NCBI GenBank assembly: GCA_964628055.1
Contig: CAZVNL010000009.1
Coordinates: forward strand, 1 to 64,000
Length of the DNA stretch: 64,000 nt
Source of the DNA: CAZBEL01 sp964628055
GTDB lineage: Bacteria; Fidelibacterota; Marinisomatia; Marinisomatales; TCS56
Direction: 5' to 3'
Shown here: one piece after another, positions 62,828 to 64,000 of the stretch
How positions within the stretch are numbered: the stretch's first letter is position 1
How the letters are laid out: every line of letters starts with the position of its first letter
Made by a program: the position numbers and the translations under genes
The notes under the pieces: model-generated
Databases searched by the model: none
What the model was told of the DNA's origin: nothing
The model's input: only the letters and a program-made list of their open reading frames with translations

Positions 62828-64000
62828 TTACCGGTTGGAATAAACCACAACACCATTAACGATGGTAAACGTTACGTCGGTGCTAAGAATTTTCTCAGGG
62901 GTCACCGTGAGGAGGTCTTTGTTTGTCACGGTGAAGTCCGCGTAGTACCTCGGTGCGATTTTCCCTTTATGTTTTTCTTCGAAGGAAGTGTAAGCGGGCC
63001 ATTCCGTGAAGGATTGAATAGCGGTGGTAATTGTCAGGCGTTCTTCCGGTCTCCAGCCGCCCGGGGGCCATCCTTTTTGGTCCTGGCGGGTGATGGCCGC
63101 GTAGAGTCCGGCCAGGGGATCGGGAGATTCCACCGGGGCGTCGGAACCGTTGGGGATTATAGCCCCCGAGTTGATCAAGGATTGCCACGGGTAGGCTTCT
63201 ATCAAGCGTTCGGGGCCCAAACGTTCGTCGACCCAGTACATGTCAGAAGTACAGTGGGTAGCCTGCATGGCAGGAATCACATTTAAGGCTGCGAAGCGAG
63301 GGATGTCAGTGGGATGAATGATCTGGGCGTGTTCGATACGATTGCGCTGGGAGCGGAGCCCGTTGGTTTCGTAAATGTCCAGGGCCATGCGATTGGCCCG
63401 GTCTCCGATGCAGTGAATGGCTACCTGAAACCCGGCCTGGTTATAGTTTTTGACTTTCTGCGCCACTACCGCGGAGTCTGTTAAAATTAATCCCCGGTTA
63501 CCAGGATCATCGCTGTACGGTTGGAACAAGGACGCACCCCGGCTCCCCAGGGCTCCGTCTAAGTAAAGTTTTACGGCCCTGATGATTAAATAGGGGTTAG
63601 TCGTGTCGGGACCAGAAACCAAGTAAGGGTCGGTATTTTGTGGTGTGTCTGAAAGCATTGCGTAGATCCGGACTGTTAACTGTCCCTCCGCCAAAAGGTC
63701 TTTGAGTGTTTTAATGGTTTCCAGGGCCATTCCGGCGTCGTGGATTGTGGTGAGACCCAGGGAGTTTAACAGGTGTATGGCTTTCAAGATCTGCCGCTTT
63801 CGTTCCTTCGCCTTGGGCGGGGGGAGTTTCTTCTCGATCAGGTCCACGGCGTTATCGATGAGGATACCCGTCGGTTCTCCCTGTTCATTACGCACTATTT
63901 TCCCACCCGGTGGGTCGGGTGTGTGGCTATCAATGCCCGCCAATTCCAGTAGCCGGGAGTTGACCCAGGCCGCATGGCCATCGATCCGCCGCAGGTAAAC
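62828..64000 (-). CDS. amidohydrolase family protein, YtcJ-like (5' end beyond window)
   Basis: The C-terminal 390 residues of a metal-dependent amidohydrolase of the YtcJ/AMDH class; the frame is open to the last base and the true start lies outside. An internal ATG at 63943 is not the start, because the codons before it (RRIDGHAAWVNSRLLELAGID) are typical of the family. Other motifs are TGILIDNAV, LGLTTIHDAGM, VAIHCIGDRANRMALD (metal His), RIEHAQIIHP, and NGSDAPVESPDPLAGLYAA (metal Asp). The enzymes hydrolyse C-N bonds of unknown substrates. Confidence 0.9.
   Translation of the reverse strand, partial: VYLRRIDGHAAWVNSRLLELAGIDSHTPDPPGGKIVRNEQGEPTGILIDNAVDLIEKKLPPPKAKERKRQILKAIHLLNSLGLTTIHDAGMALETIKTLKDLLAEGQLTVRIYAMLSDTPQNTDPYLVSGPDTTNPYLIIRAVKLYLDGALGSRGASLFQPYSDDPGNRGLILTDSAVVAQKVKNYNQAGFQVAIHCIGDRANRMALDIYETNGLRSQRNRIEHAQIIHPTDIPRFAALNVIPAMQATHCTSDMYWVDERLGPERLIEAYPWQSLINSGAIIPNGSDAPVESPDPLAGLYAAITRQDQKGWPPGGWRPEERLTITTAIQSFTEWPAYTSFEEKHKGKIAPRYYADFTVTNKDLLTVTPEKILSTDVTFTIVNGVVVYSNR

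Overview
The window looks like a chromosomal piece of a Gram-negative, lipid A-making bacterium of the Fibrobacterota-Chlorobiota-Bacteroidota (FCB) superphylum, most likely a Neomarinimicrobiota (SAR406)-, KSB1- or Calditrichota-like lineage. The evidence is: secreted proteins ending in the FlgD/Por-type C-terminal module with the PNPFN motif; a PorV-family outer-membrane protein; a TonB-dependent receptor with a carboxypeptidase-regulatory-like N-terminus; a Bacteroidota-type sdhCAB operon; and lpxB/lpxK. The phylum is an inference; no rRNA or tRNA gene is visible. A run of 100 Ns shows the sequence is a draft assembly.

Layout. 0.1-1.4 kb: an uncharacterised soluble protein and an AT-rich ORF6N remnant. 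1.4-9.1 kb (+): tryptophanase, an oligopeptide ABC importer (binding lipoprotein plus two permeases, no ATPases), a plant/alphaproteobacterial-type glutamate-cysteine ligase, a broken class-I amidotransferase-like (peptidase C26) gene and a small membrane protein. 9.2-12.6 kb (+): sdhCAB. 12.6-17.3 kb (-): exbB-exbD-exbD-tonB, an S41 C-terminal processing protease and an outer-membrane barrel. 17.5-23.6 kb (+): two tandem paralogous giant proteins with FG-GAP-like and Ig-like repeats. 23.6-28.0 kb (-): a lipid A operon (Gfo/Idh oxidoreductase, membrane methyltransferase, lpxB, DUF374 acyltransferase, lpxK). 28.3-35.5 kb: an acidic-tailed membrane protein, ychF, fabA, an acyl-CoA dehydrogenase with etfBA, and an enoyl-ACP-reductase-like SDR. 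35.5-39.1 kb: a frameshifted PAP2 phosphatase across the N gap, a TPR lipoprotein, and MFS and EamA transporters. 39.2-44.3 kb: a barrel protein, a lipoprotein and a transglutaminase/ABC-exporter operon. 44.4-52.4 kb (+): a secretion-type locus with a sorted protein, a TonB receptor, a large sorted protein and PorV. 52.6-53.8 kb: a sorted-protein gene broken by three in-frame stops. 53.9-64 kb: yqgE, a parvulin lipoprotein, then a tight seven-gene envelope operon (CPBP protease, MgtE, GT2, DUF3108, small membrane protein, AroQ-like pseudoenzyme, M23 lipoprotein), an SpoU methyltransferase and a YtcJ-type amidohydrolase cut by the window edge.

How it fits together. Peptide uptake, tryptophanase, succinate dehydrogenase and acyl-CoA dehydrogenase/ETF point to a heterotroph using amino acids and fatty acids. 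The Ton motor could energise the TonB receptor at 45.5-48.1 kb, while PorV and the PNPFN-tailed proteins point to type IX-like secretion. Much of the rest builds or maintains the envelope. No mobile element, CRISPR array or defence island is visible. No gene-free stretch exceeds about 300 bases; the longest (795-1012, 28028-28313, 52369-52574) hold only presumed promoters or terminators and AT-rich sequence.

The main oddities are three decayed or mis-sequenced genes, an assembly gap whose flanks overlap by 8 bp so that the true gap is probably zero, an AroQ-fold protein that has lost every catalytic residue, and the tandem repeat-protein pair.
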